This document shows positions 8,848 through 17,267 of a stretch of DNA of 64,000 bases, piece by piece. Origin of the DNA: Planctomycetota bacterium (GTDB taxonomy: Bacteria; Planctomycetota; UBA1135; GCA-002686595). Position 1 is the stretch's first letter. Each line of letters opens with the position of its first letter. The position numbers and the translations under genes were made by a program. The notes beneath the pieces were generated by a model that did not search any database, had not been told where the DNA came from, and saw only the letters and a list, made by a program, of their open reading frames with translations. The DNA lies in NCBI GenBank assembly GCA_016795245.1, contig JAEUIA010000064.1, forward strand, positions 1 to 64,000. The letters run 5' to 3'.

Positions 8848-9330
8848 ATGAAACTACTCACCACGATCGCACTCGTCAGCGTGACCACCGCGGCCCTCAT
8901 GAGCGCCGGCACCGAGGACAAGAAGATCAAGAAGGACGACACCATGCAGCTCGGGAATTTCTCCGTCAGCCTGAACGTGAAAGACATCAAGGCGTCGAAG
9001 GAGTTCTACGAGAAGCTCGACTTCAAGCAGGTCGGCGGCAAGATCGAACAGAACTGGGTCGTGCTGCAGAACGGCACGGTGACTGTCGGGCTGTTTCAGG
9101 GGATGTTCCCGCGGAACATGCTGACCTTCAATCCCGGCTGGTCGCCGATGAAGGAGACGCTGAAGGAGTTCCAGGACGTACGCGAGTTGCAACGCACGCT
9201 GAAGGCGCGCGGCGTCAAGCTCCAGACCGAAGCGGATGAATCCACCGACGGCCCGGCGAGCTTCACGCTGGTCGATCCCGACGGCAATCCGATCCTGTTC
9301 GATCAGCACGTGCCGAAGCCGAAGCGCTGA
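8848..9330 (+). CDS. VOC (glyoxalase-fold) protein with N-terminal signal-like segment
   Basis: This 160-residue protein carries a VOC domain (about 33-155): FSVSLNVKDIKASKEFYEKL at its start and FTLVDPDGNPILFDQH at its end are characteristic of glyoxalase/bleomycin-resistance folds. The ATG at 8848 has AGGA nine bases upstream. It adds a hydrophobic leader (KLLTTIALVSVTTAALMSAG) and a charged linker, so export is predicted, which is unusual for this family. An internal ATG at 8944 would give a cytoplasmic version. The usual metal-ligand pattern is not obvious, so the substrate is unknown. Confidence 0.82.
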   Translation: MKLLTTIALVSVTTAALMSAGTEDKKIKKDDTMQLGNFSVSLNVKDIKASKEFYEKLDFKQVGGKIEQNWVVLQNGTVTVGLFQGMFPRNMLTFNPGWSPMKETLKEFQDVRELQRTLKARGVKLQTEADESTDGPASFTLVDPDGNPILFDQHVPKPKR

Positions 9331-9483
9331 GGGCGCGCGAGGTGCGCGCCTGCGCTGGATCCGGCGCGAGCGGAGCAGGAGTCCTGCGCGCCGGCCGGAA
9401 TTCACCGACCTGAACAGGGTGCGGAAGCAGAGGCTCAAGGCTCCTTGCGAGCCTGGTTCGACCGCGGACATCCCGGACAAGGC

Positions 9484-10368
9484 ATGCATTTGAATCGCAG
9501 AGAAGCACTCGGAGCGCTCTCGCTGCTGGCCCTCGCCTGCTCGAGCAAGAAACGCGAAACCACGACCATGGAGACACCGGCCCGATCGAAAGCTCCTACG
9601 CAGCGGATGCCCGTGGTGTTCGCGGCGCACGGCGCGCCGATTCTGTTGGACGACGAGGTGTGGATCGGGGAACTCGCCGCCTGGGCACAGGCCATGCCGA
9701 AGCCGAAGAGCATCCTGATGATCTCGGCGCACTGGGAGCAGCGACCGACGGCTCTAGGTGCGACGAGCACGGTGCCGCTTGTGTACGACTTCTTCGGATT
9801 CGCCGAGCGCTACTACGAGACGCAGTATCCCGCGCCCGGGGCGCCCGCTCTCGCCGCGCGTGTGCGTGAGCTGCTGCGCGAGCGGGGGATCGCGTTCGTC
9901 GACGAACCGACGCGCGGGCTCGATCACGGTGCGTATGTACCACTCGTTGCGATGTACCCCGCGGCGGACGTGCCCGTGTTGCAAGTTTCGATGCCCGCTT
10001 TGGACGCGGATCAACTCTTCGACCTGGGCCGTGCACTCGCTCCGTTGCGCGACGAAGGTGTGCTGATTTTCGGCAGCGGATTCCTGACGCACAACATGCG
10101 CTACGCATTCAAGTCGGGCGTGCCGAACTGGGCCAGGGAGTTCGATGATTGGGCCGCGGAATCGCTGGCGCGGCTCGACTTCGAAGCCTTGACGAACTTC
10201 GAGACGCGTGCGCCGGCTGCGCGGCTCGCGTTGCCCACGTGGGAGCACTATGCGCCGGTGCTCGTCGCAGCAGGAGCAGTCGCGGGCGCTGCAGCGACAG
10301 TCTCCTTCCCGATCACAGGGTTCTGGCTGGACGGCGCCTTCACGAAGCGTTCGGTGCAGTTCGGCTGA
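9484..10368 (+). CDS. LigB-family extradiol dioxygenase (DODA/YgiD-like), exported
   Basis: This 294-residue protein resembles 4,5-DOPA/extradiol ring-cleavage dioxygenases. Family motifs: AAHGAP (His49), SAHWE (His83), DFFGF (102-106), LDHGAYVPL (His148), GSGFLTHNMR (His203) and PTWEHYAPV (His255), so the metal-binding histidines are present. The ATG at 9484 gives a twin-arginine-like N-terminus (NRREALGALSLLALACSS), with a Cys at 19 that could be an imperfect lipobox. YgiD proteins normally lack a signal, so envelope location is a notable prediction. The substrate is probably a catechol-like compound, by family. The small selenoprotein candidate follows 165 bases downstream. Confidence 0.85.
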   Translation: MHLNRREALGALSLLALACSSKKRETTTMETPARSKAPTQRMPVVFAAHGAPILLDDEVWIGELAAWAQAMPKPKSILMISAHWEQRPTALGATSTVPLVYDFFGFAERYYETQYPAPGAPALAARVRELLRERGIAFVDEPTRGLDHGAYVPLVAMYPAADVPVLQVSMPALDADQLFDLGRALAPLRDEGVLIFGSGFLTHNMRYAFKSGVPNWAREFDDWAAESLARLDFEALTNFETRAPAARLALPTWEHYAPVLVAAGAVAGAAATVSFPITGFWLDGAFTKRSVQFG

Positions 10369-10533
10369 GCGAGCGCGCGGCGCAGCACCCGCTGCAGGCC
10401 GAGTCGGGCTCCGATGCTGGAGCTCGGGGCATGGAGGCGGGCTGAGCGCGACAAGCAGGGAATCGAACGCGCAGAACGGGGTTGTGCCGCGCACCGGCGT
10501 GGCCCATGAGCAGAAACTGGTATCGTGAACCCC

Positions 10534-10728
10534 ATGCCGCTCCTGAAATCCGCCATGACTCCGGCCCTCGTGATCCTCGCCGTCATCGGCGGATGGTTGT
10601 TGTTGCAGCTCGTGATCCTGCCTCGGCTAGGGTTCGCGACATGACTGTCCGGTGCTTGTGAGCCTCGGTCCGAGGTTCAAGAAACCAGCGTCGAGAAAAC
10701 GCCGCCGGCCGAGTTGCCCGAACGCTGA
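10534..10728 (+). CDS. Candidate small membrane selenoprotein, Sec at UGA 10642-10644
   Basis: The frame reads 36 codons, then TGA, then 27 more codons to a second TGA at 10726. The first part is a single membrane helix with N-terminal lysine (ALVILAVIGGWLLLQLVIL, about 11-29), then PRLGFAT. Read-through as selenocysteine gives ATULSGAC, a U37-x4-C42 pair, and a short Glu/Pro-rich polar tail. A SECIS-like hairpin starts 14 bases after the UGA (10659-10679). The tail's coding look, the second cysteine and the hairpin together argue for recoding; I also recall tiny membrane proteins with a PRLGxxTU motif, but could not check. A GTG at 10525 is an alternative start; no strong ribosome site is seen. 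The fallback is a 36-residue membrane peptide ending at 10644. No sel genes are in the window. Confidence 0.68.
10659..10679 (+). promoter_or_regulatory. SECIS-like hairpin downstream of in-frame UGA
   Basis: TGAGCCTC (10659-10666) pairs with GAGGTTCA (10672-10679) with one G-U pair, leaving apical loop GGTCC. The loop's first G lies 22 bases after the UGA, inside the usual range for bacterial SECIS elements, and GGUC is the same apical sequence as in E. coli fdhF. This places it correctly to bind SelB while the UGA is in the ribosomal A site. Confidence 0.65.
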
Positions 10729-11004
10729 ACACGCGACGGACCGAGGCGCGGCTCTGCTTCGATTGAGTGCAGCTGTGCTGGCCGGCAGAGCCGTCAGGTC
10801 ACCGGCGCGTACTGATATTGCGGGCGGAAATGGAATGCATCGCTCTGCGGTCACGGACCGCAGCTCAACCACAGTGCAGACCGCTCATTCTTGATTCGAT
10901 GTGACTGCACCCGTGCGCGAAGCGCAGGGGTACGATCGGGACAACGGGGCGACGCACTCCCGCCGAGCCCGTCCACGATTCAACACTCGCTCCCCATCAG
11001 CATC

Positions 11005-12228
11005 ATGCAACACACGACACTCGCCCGTGCCCGCCGGCTCTCCCTGAAATTCGCCGGCGCTGCTGTTCTCGTTCTCTCGAGCCTGGTCGTCCCCGCGAGC
11101 GCGGGCAACGTCGCCATCGTCGCGGCGGCCGGTTCGGCGGCGAGCTTCTCGGACGCGCAGACGAAGATCATGGCGTCGGGCTTCTTCGGCCAGGTCGACA
11201 TCATCGACGCCTCGACGACGACGCCGTCGTTGGCGCAGTTGCAGGCGTACACGGCCGTGATCGTATGGAGCAACGTCAACTTCCAGAACTCGACGCTCCT
11301 GGGCGACACGTTGGCGGACTACGTCGACGCGGGCGGCGGTGTGGTCATGACCGTCTACGCGGTCAGCACCACGAGTGCGAACCGGTTCCTGTTGGGGCGT
11401 TGGTTGACGGGCAGCTATCCGATCATCGTTCAGAACGGTGGGACGACGTCCACCGGTGGGGCGACGCTGGGGACGGTGCACATTCCGACTCACCCGGTGA
11501 TGAACGGCGTGACGACTTTCAGCGGGGGTTCAATCGCGTCGCGTCCGACATCGACGACGATGACGGCCGGCTCGAGCGTCATCGCTTCGTGGTCGGACGG
11601 AAAGATCCTGATCGCGCAGCACGGTGTCTATCCCAACCGCATCGATCTAGGGTTCTACCCGCCGAGCAGCGCGGTGTCGGCGTCGTGGTGGGACCAGAAC
11701 ACCGACGGCGGGAAGATGATGGCGAATGCGCTCCTGTACGTGAGCAACTCGGGCACGGCGACCACGCCGTTCTGTCTGGGCGACGGCACGGGTGCTGCAT
11801 GCCCGTGCGCGAACACGGGCGCGATCGGACATGGATGCGGCAGCAGCGCGTTCGCGGGCGGAGCGATCCTCTCGAGTTCGGGCAACGCCGGTGCATCGGT
11901 GGGGACGGACACGCTGGTCTTGACGGCGACGGACATTCCCGGGCCGGGCTTGTTCTTCCAGGCGAACGGTCTGCTGGGTGCGCCCGCGAATTTCGGTGAT
12001 GGTCACCTGTGTGCCGCCGTGGGCATCGTCCGACTCGGAGTCGTGTTCCCGGTCGGAAACGTCGCGTCGTACCCCGGCGGCTTGACTCCCAATCCAATCC
12101 ACATCCAAGGCGGCGCGGCGAACGGCAATACGCGTCACTACCAGTGCTGGTATCGCTCCGTGCCCGGTCTGTGTTCGGCCAACAACTACGACCTCACGCA
12201 GGGGTTGACGTTGACGTGGGGGCCGTGA
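11005..12228 (+). CDS. Exported protein with GATase1-like domain and shared Cys-rich C-terminal domain
   Basis: This 407-residue protein begins with a signal peptide (basic RARR, then GAAVLVLSSLVVPASA). Residues about 33-245 form an alpha/beta region starting NVAIVAAAGSAASFSDAQ with DYVDAGGGVVMTVYAV, reminiscent of class I glutamine-amidotransferase-like or ThuA-like folds, but no catalytic triad is evident. Residues 256-407 are the domain also found in the genes at 13470 and 17268: FCLGDGTGAACPC, GHGCGSSAFAGGAIL, IPGPGLFFQ, HYQCWYRSVPG and a C-terminal WGP. Start 11005 is chosen because it places the signal peptide at the N-terminus. The role is unknown; the shared tail may be a surface sorting or anchoring module. 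Confidence 0.8.
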   Translation: MQHTTLARARRLSLKFAGAAVLVLSSLVVPASAGNVAIVAAAGSAASFSDAQTKIMASGFFGQVDIIDASTTTPSLAQLQAYTAVIVWSNVNFQNSTLLGDTLADYVDAGGGVVMTVYAVSTTSANRFLLGRWLTGSYPIIVQNGGTTSTGGATLGTVHIPTHPVMNGVTTFSGGSIASRPTSTTMTAGSSVIASWSDGKILIAQHGVYPNRIDLGFYPPSSAVSASWWDQNTDGGKMMANALLYVSNSGTATTPFCLGDGTGAACPCANTGAIGHGCGSSAFAGGAILSSSGNAGASVGTDTLVLTATDIPGPGLFFQANGLLGAPANFGDGHLCAAVGIVRLGVVFPVGNVASYPGGLTPNPIHIQGGAANGNTRHYQCWYRSVPGLCSANNYDLTQGLTLTWGP

Positions 12229-12255
12229 ACGACTCAGGTTCGCGGCGAGGTGAGT

Positions 12256-12334
12256 GGCTTGTCACGACGGATCTGAGAGTGACCGTCCTGAGCTCTGCTC
12301 TGCACGGTCACTCTCCATTCAGTCGTCACAAGCC
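12256..12334. terminator. Large two-part inverted repeat between convergent genes
   Basis: The inner 12-bp perfect stem is GAGAGTGACCGT (12275-12286) with ACGGTCACTCTC (12304-12315). The outer 13-bp stem, with one mismatch, is 12256-12268 with 12322-12334, separated by 6-base internal loops. It lies between the ends of genes at 12228 and 12351 and could act as a bidirectional terminator. It is longer than usual and has no T run, so another role is possible. Confidence 0.5.
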
Positions 12335-12350
12335 CTAGCCGCAGCAGGCC

Positions 12351-13238
12351 TCACCAGCGCTCGAACACCGGATCGCGCAGCGGTTTCCAGATGCGGCCTT
12401 CGAGGCGATCGATGCGCGAGCGCGGGTGATCGGCGATGCGCGGGAAGTCGCGCGCGAAGCGTTGCATGCACGCGGCGGACACGGCGGCGTCGAAGGCGTC
12501 TTCGGAACACGCGGCGAGGTCCTGCATCTCGCGTGATTCGTGCGCGTGATGCGCCTGGATGTAGAGTGCGCGCGCGATGAGACTGGCTTTGTGGACTTTG
12601 CCCGTCAGATAGCGCGGGTACAGCTCGACCACCATCGGCAAGCGCGGTGCATCGAAGGGCCAGATCGCAAAGCCCGCATCTTGCAGTTCGCGCAGGTACG
12701 GCATCCCGCGCAGGGATCCGGTGCCGACCGTCCCGGCGCCGCCGATCTGGAAGACCGACTTGGGCCCCTGGCCGCCGACGGGGACGTGTTCTTCTTCGGT
12801 GCGACGCAGGGGATTGCGATCGCGTGCGCGCGGGGGACAGCGGACGTAGGGCTTGCCCCAGAAGGGAGAAGGGCAGCGCGCGAGCCACATCTCGGCCTTG
12901 CGCGCGACGATCTCCCACAACTCGCGCGCGGATTCGGCGCCGAGGTGTTCCGTGAACCAGAGCGGGAAGGCGAACGCGAAGTCGAGCCCGACGACGAGGC
13001 TGGGATCGCGTTCGGCGCAAGCGATCAAGTGGCGCACGAGCGACGGGCGGTCGAAGCCGCACTCGACGCGCACGAGACGATTCGCGCGCGACTCCGCCAG
13101 CCACAAGCGCGTGCGCACGGTCGCGATCGCGCCCGACCAATCGACGGCGATGCAGGCGTCGATGTGATGCTCCGGTTCTCGCAGATCGGGTCGTCGCGCG
13201 CGCGACCGGTCGGGCGGGGGCAGAGAGTCGGCGTTCAA
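12351..13238 (-). CDS. DUF429 family protein (predicted RNase H-fold nuclease)
   Basis: About 295 residues resemble DUF429 proteins, predicted RNase H-like nucleases of unknown role. The strand with acidic residue ACIAVDWSGA, the LVVGLDFAFAFPLWF region and MVVELYPRYLTGK (the family's E-x-YP motif) support this. The start is uncertain: the TTG at 13238 has GAGG seven bases upstream and removes an Arg-rich, non-protein-like extension present in the longer frame to 13469. There is no signal peptide. It lies downstream of the 13470-14879 gene, behind a hairpin. Confidence 0.68.
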   Translation of the reverse strand: MNADSLPPPDRSRARRPDLREPEHHIDACIAVDWSGAIATVRTRLWLAESRANRLVRVECGFDRPSLVRHLIACAERDPSLVVGLDFAFAFPLWFTEHLGAESARELWEIVARKAEMWLARCPSPFWGKPYVRCPPRARDRNPLRRTEEEHVPVGGQGPKSVFQIGGAGTVGTGSLRGMPYLRELQDAGFAIWPFDAPRLPMVVELYPRYLTGKVHKASLIARALYIQAHHAHESREMQDLAACSEDAFDAAVSAACMQRFARDFPRIADHPRSRIDRLEGRIWKPLRDPVFERW

Positions 13239-13378
13239 GGCAGGACCTCGAGCAGCGGATCGTACGCTCTCGCGGTGCGTGGCTCGTCGACATGGGCGCA
13301 ACGCCGCGCAGCACGCCGTCGTGAGCGCGCGCGAGCGGGAATCGCGCATCCGACGATTCGCGCCCGTGACGGAAAGCA

Positions 13379-13416
13379 CCGAGGCCAGGCCCGGGTTTCC
13401 CCGAACCTGGCCTCGG
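13379..13416. terminator. Hairpin terminator, CCGAGGCCAGG stem
   Basis: CCGAGGCCAGG (13379-13389) pairs perfectly with CCTGGCCTCGG (13406-13416). Read on the minus strand it is followed by TGCTTTCC and would end the transcript of the gene finishing at 13470. The same GAGGCCAGG/CCTGGCCTC stem recurs at 19513-19552. Confidence 0.6.
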
Positions 13417-13469
13417 CTTGACCTTTGCGCCGCACGCCGCCTACCGCAGACGGCGCGCGCGCTCAGCAA

Positions 13470-14879
13470 TCACGGTCCCCACACGAGGGTCAAACCCTGG
13501 GTGAGGTTGTAGTTGTTGGCCGAGCACAGACCGGGCACCGAGCGATACCAGCACTGGTAGTGCTTGGTCTGGCCCGCGCTCGCCGCGCCGGCGATGTGGA
13601 TTTCGTTCGGCGTCAGTCCGCCGGGATACGAGGCCACACCGGAAGTCGGGAACACGACGCCTAGGCGCATGATGCCGACCGTTGCACAGAACAGTCCGTC
13701 ACCGAAGGGGATCGGCGTGGGCGCGAGGCCGTTGGACTGGAAGAACAAACCCGGTCCGGGGATGTCCGTCGCCGTCAGGACAAGCGTGTCCGTTCCGGTC
13801 GTCTCGTCGCTCGCGATGCCCGAACTCGAGAGGATCGCTCCGCCCGCGAACGCGCTGCTGCCGCAGCCGTGGCCGGCCGCGCCGGTGTTGCCGCACGGAC
13901 ACGCCGCTCCAGTCCCGTCGCCGAGGCAGAACGGCACGGACGGCGTGTCGCAGATCGCGCCGACTTCCGTGAACTCCAGCATTCCGAACACGCTTGCGTT
14001 CGGATTGTAGTTGCTGAGTTGGATCAGGTAGGTCGTGCCGCAGACCGCGGTGAAGGTCAAGTCCGTCGTGAGCGGCTGGATCACGCATGCCGCGCCGTCG
14101 TCCTCACATGCGATGGCGGTGTTGGCGGCCGGGCAGCTCGTGCCCGGGTAGACCGTGATGCGCGTATCCGTGAAATTCGAATTGACGTTCACGAGGTCGC
14201 ATGTGCTCACGCGCACAGAGCTCGATTGCGCTGTGTAGGTGTACCAGAGGTCGCGGTAGTTCGGAGACACGCCGGTGCCGATCAAGCAGACAACTTCGTT
14301 CTGTCCGAATGCGAGATCGCGCGAGGCGTAGCTGTTGTCGAACGCGTACTGGCCCGGGCCTGCGATCGCGAGTGGCGTGGCGCAATTGTCGTTGGTCGGC
14401 GGGACGACGTTTTGGATGTCGAACATGCCGGTGCCACCGGGGACCGTACCGACAGGATAGACGCCGATCTGGATGACGTAGTTCTGTCCCATCGTGACGG
14501 GGAAGGCGTTCGTGGTGGACTGGAATCCCGTGCACGCGTCATCGTTGCACGCCAGTGCCGTGCCCGCAGTCGGACATGTGGTTCCGGGGTAGACGGCGAC
14601 CTTCGTATCGACACCGGTCGTGCCGCATGTGTTCACAACGGCATGTCCGGAAAAGGTCGCGTTCCAGGTGAACCACACGTCCAGCTTGAGAACAGTTGAT
14701 CCGTACTGGGTACAGATGCCTTCCGTCTGACCCTGGGTTCCGGTCGTGGCCGAGGTGTTGTCGAAGGCCCACGGGCCCGCGCCCGCGATCACCGTCGGCG
14801 AGGTGCAAGTGTCCGTGCCTTGGGCGACGGCGATGGAGGCGCCGCCGACGAGAGCCAATGCGATGTGGAATAGCTTCAT
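13470..14879 (-). CDS. Exported repeat protein with shared Cys-rich C-terminal domain
   Basis: This 469-residue protein has a signal peptide (MKLFHIALALVGGASIAVAQ); start 14879 has GGAG nine bases upstream. Two similar ~150-residue beta-rich repeats follow, each with a [ND]xC..P..IAG.GP..FDN start, a W[FY]T[WY] strand, a STCG/NTCG-type turn and an AVYPGTxCP..AxAC.DD signature; they recall PPC-like (pre-peptidase C-terminal) domains. Residues about 316-469 are the shared domain (FCLGDGTGAACPCGNTGAAG through WYRSVPGLCSANNY, ending WGP). Many cysteines suggest disulfides outside the cytoplasm. Probably a cell-surface or secreted protein; no enzymatic motif is seen. It is a paralogue of the gene at 17268. 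Confidence 0.85.
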   Translation of the reverse strand: MKLFHIALALVGGASIAVAQGTDTCTSPTVIAGAGPWAFDNTSATTGTQGQTEGICTQYGSTVLKLDVWFTWNATFSGHAVVNTCGTTGVDTKVAVYPGTTCPTAGTALACNDDACTGFQSTTNAFPVTMGQNYVIQIGVYPVGTVPGGTGMFDIQNVVPPTNDNCATPLAIAGPGQYAFDNSYASRDLAFGQNEVVCLIGTGVSPNYRDLWYTYTAQSSSVRVSTCDLVNVNSNFTDTRITVYPGTSCPAANTAIACEDDGAACVIQPLTTDLTFTAVCGTTYLIQLSNYNPNASVFGMLEFTEVGAICDTPSVPFCLGDGTGAACPCGNTGAAGHGCGSSAFAGGAILSSSGIASDETTGTDTLVLTATDIPGPGLFFQSNGLAPTPIPFGDGLFCATVGIMRLGVVFPTSGVASYPGGLTPNEIHIAGAASAGQTKHYQCWYRSVPGLCSANNYNLTQGLTLVWGP

Positions 14880-15244
14880 GGTTGTCCGCTCCAGCGCGGG
14901 CGCGAGACCCGCGCGTGTCTGAGTTGAGAAAAGCCTGTGTCGTTCCAAGGCGCAGGCCGAGGCGACAGTCAGGACCTCCACGATTCTAGCAGTCTGGCGT
15001 CAAACCGGGGTCAAACGGTTCCCACGCGCTTCGCAAACACGTCCTGGTGCTTTCAGGCGCTGAATCCGCTCTGAAGAAGCCTGAAATCCGTGCCATCGAG
15101 TTGCGGTCGGCAGCCGGCAACCGGGCCTGGAACCGCGCTCCACGGTGGGCTGGGAACACGGTGCGCTGGGAACACGACAAAGCGAGGCCGCCGGGTTTTC
15201 GCCCGACGGCCCCGCGCAGCGACGACCCGATCGTCGCCCTCCAC
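14880..15244. other. Intergenic region with a probable terminator
   Basis: Downstream of the FG-GAP gene, 15186-15195 (GGCCGCCGGG) pairs with 15202-15211 (CCCGACGGCC) with one mismatch around a TTTTCG loop, a likely minus-strand terminator. The rest should contain the promoter of the 14879 gene; no clear boxes were seen. A short direct repeat CTGGGAACACG occurs twice near 15150-15180. Confidence 0.45.
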
Positions 15245-16762
15245 TCACGGACGGAACGTCGCTCGCAGCCCGTCGCTCAGGTCGAACAAGCTGCCGCCGC
15301 CCGCGACATCGCGGTGCCAGAACTGGAAGTACGCGGTCGAGCCTGCGCTGAACGCGTTGAGCGGTACCGGTTGCGCCGCGTGACCGGTCGCATCGACGGT
15401 GATCACCGCGAGACGCGCGAGCGCGCCGGTCGCGCACAGGCGGCCGTTGCCGAACACCGCACTCGTGGCGGCGCTGCCGTAGAAGAACAGTCCCGGTGCG
15501 TTCGCCGGTGCGCAGCGCACGAGCAGCGTGAAGTTCGAGGCGGCGAGGCTCAGTGCACCCATCGAATCGATGCGCGTGCCGAAGCCGGCGGAGTTGGGGC
15601 TCGTGACGCAGAAGTTGCTCGTGCCGCCTGCAGTCGCATTGAGCAGCACCGAGACGTTGTTCGAATCACGATTCGAAGTCACGAGGTCGAGCGATCCGTT
15701 GCCGTCGAAATCGGCGGTCGCGAAGCTCCCCGGGAAGCTGCTCACGGGGAAGATCGTCGCCGCGCCGAACACGGCAGCACCCAAGTTGGGCAGCGCGCTG
15801 ACGCGGTTCGCATCGCCGTCCGCCGCGACGAGATCCTTGTCGCCGTCGCCGTCGAAATCACCGGCGATGATCGCGGACGGATTCGATCCGTTCGACAAGA
15901 ACGTGGCGCTCGTGAACGTGCCGCCCGTGTTGCGCAGGACGATCACCAGTCCCAGATTGTTGTTGTCGGTCGTCGTCGCCAGGTCGACGTCGCCGTCAGC
16001 GTCCAGATCCGCGGCGACGAGGCCGTCGGGCTTGTCGTTGCCGGGCATCAGGAAACCCTGAGCGGCGCCGAAGGTGCCCGCGCCGAGGTTGAAGAGCACG
16101 TCCACCCTGCGGCTGTCGCTCGCCGCGACCGCGATATCCGTGCGGCAATCGCCGTTGAAATCGTCCAGTGCCAGGTGGCGGGGGTCCGCGCCGACGGCGA
16201 GTGTCGTGCTGAGCACGAAAACACCGGCCCCGTCGTTGATCAGGACCGACAAGCTGTTCGAATCGCGATTCGACGTGACGAGGTCGAGGTCTCCGTCGCC
16301 GTCGACGTCCGCGCTCGCCATGTTCGCCGGTGTCGCGCCGCCGACGGACACGCTCGCGCCCAGCGTGAACACGCCGACGTTGTTGACGAGGATGCGCACG
16401 GTATTCGTGTTCTTCTGCGTGACCGCGAGATCCATGTCGCCGTCGAGATCGAAATCACCGGCGACGAGCGCCGCGGCTCCGACGTTGTTGCCGAGCAGCA
16501 CCGACTGTCCGTGCGCGAAGGCGCCGCCGCCCTGGTTGACGAACACTTCGACCCACTCGGGTCCGTTCGCGCCGGACAAAGTGCCTGTCGCAACGGCGAA
16601 ATCCGCACCGTTCGCGCCGTCGAAATCGGCGCTCGCGACGCCGTCGGGGCGCAACCCGACGAGCGCGTAGCTAGTCGCCGGTGAGAACGAAACCTGTGCC
16701 GAACCCAGCGCAGTGAAAGGGACCGTCAGCGCCAGCGCTGCGAGAGAGATAGACCGAATCAT
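15245..16762 (-). CDS. Exported FG-GAP/VCBS repeat protein
   Basis: This 505-residue protein has a signal peptide (ISLAALALTVPFTALGSAQ). Start 16762 has GGAGG five bases upstream. Residues about 30-385 contain at least six FG-GAP/VCBS repeats with calcium-loop signatures (DFDLDGDMDLAV, DVDGDGDLDLVTSNRDSN, DLDADGDVDLAT, DFDGDGDKDLVA, DFDGNGSLDLVT), predicting a calcium-binding beta-propeller. The C-terminal ~120 residues, with GLFFYGSA, YFQFWHRD and an FRP end, look like a diverged version of the Cys-rich tail domain in neighbouring exported proteins. Adhesion or surface function is typical of such repeats but not proven here. Confidence 0.88.
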   Translation of the reverse strand: MIRSISLAALALTVPFTALGSAQVSFSPATSYALVGLRPDGVASADFDGANGADFAVATGTLSGANGPEWVEVFVNQGGGAFAHGQSVLLGNNVGAAALVAGDFDLDGDMDLAVTQKNTNTVRILVNNVGVFTLGASVSVGGATPANMASADVDGDGDLDLVTSNRDSNSLSVLINDGAGVFVLSTTLAVGADPRHLALDDFNGDCRTDIAVAASDSRRVDVLFNLGAGTFGAAQGFLMPGNDKPDGLVAADLDADGDVDLATTTDNNNLGLVIVLRNTGGTFTSATFLSNGSNPSAIIAGDFDGDGDKDLVAADGDANRVSALPNLGAAVFGAATIFPVSSFPGSFATADFDGNGSLDLVTSNRDSNNVSVLLNATAGGTSNFCVTSPNSAGFGTRIDSMGALSLAASNFTLLVRCAPANAPGLFFYGSAATSAVFGNGRLCATGALARLAVITVDATGHAAQPVPLNAFSAGSTAYFQFWHRDVAGGGSLFDLSDGLRATFRP

Positions 16763-17267
16763 GTTGAACCTCCGGGATCGACTTGGGATCCGCATGCAAT
16801 CGCAATGAACTCTGTGAATCGCATCGCACCATGTGGCGATGCACGGGAGGGGAGAGGCAATGCGTGTGCCGAGCAGGAAAAGGCGCTCTCCGCGCGGCAA
16901 GTGCGGGTCTTGGAAACGTGCGGGCCGGGCGAGGTCCGGATCGTGGATCGAGCTCCAGATCTCGGACTGGACGATCGCGGCAGGCACCTCGCCGGTGGAT
17001 AGGTGAGTGAACCCCGCCGGAGCCCGCGGCAAGGGAGGTTGTGTGAGTTCGACCCCCGAGGAGCTGTCCTCGCGTGCTCAGGACCGCCCCGCGCCGATTG
17101 AAAGGGAGAATCGCAGAACCCCCTATCCGATCCGCACGTCTGAAGGGATGCTTTAGGTTGCCACTGCGTCCCACGTTCAGCTTCAAGGGCCCACAGCCTC
17201 GCGTAGCTGCCTGGGGCAGGCTCCCGATTTCTCTCACACCTCCATTTCCCTTAGGGATCCCTCCACG
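16763..17267. other. Divergent intergenic region, 505 bp
   Basis: It separates the divergent exported-protein genes starting at 16762 and 17268 and should hold both promoters. No confident promoter pair, operator or small gene was seen. The long minus-strand frame crossing it is a shadow of the 17268 gene. Confidence 0.4.

Noticed and set aside
10506..10660. Alternative ATG at 10506 in another frame over the selenoprotein gene
   Set aside because: It gives an Arg-rich peptide without features, while the 10534 frame has a clean membrane helix.
13239..13469. Extension of the DUF429 frame
   Set aside because: Arg/Ala-rich sequence crossing a terminator hairpin; no protein-like features.
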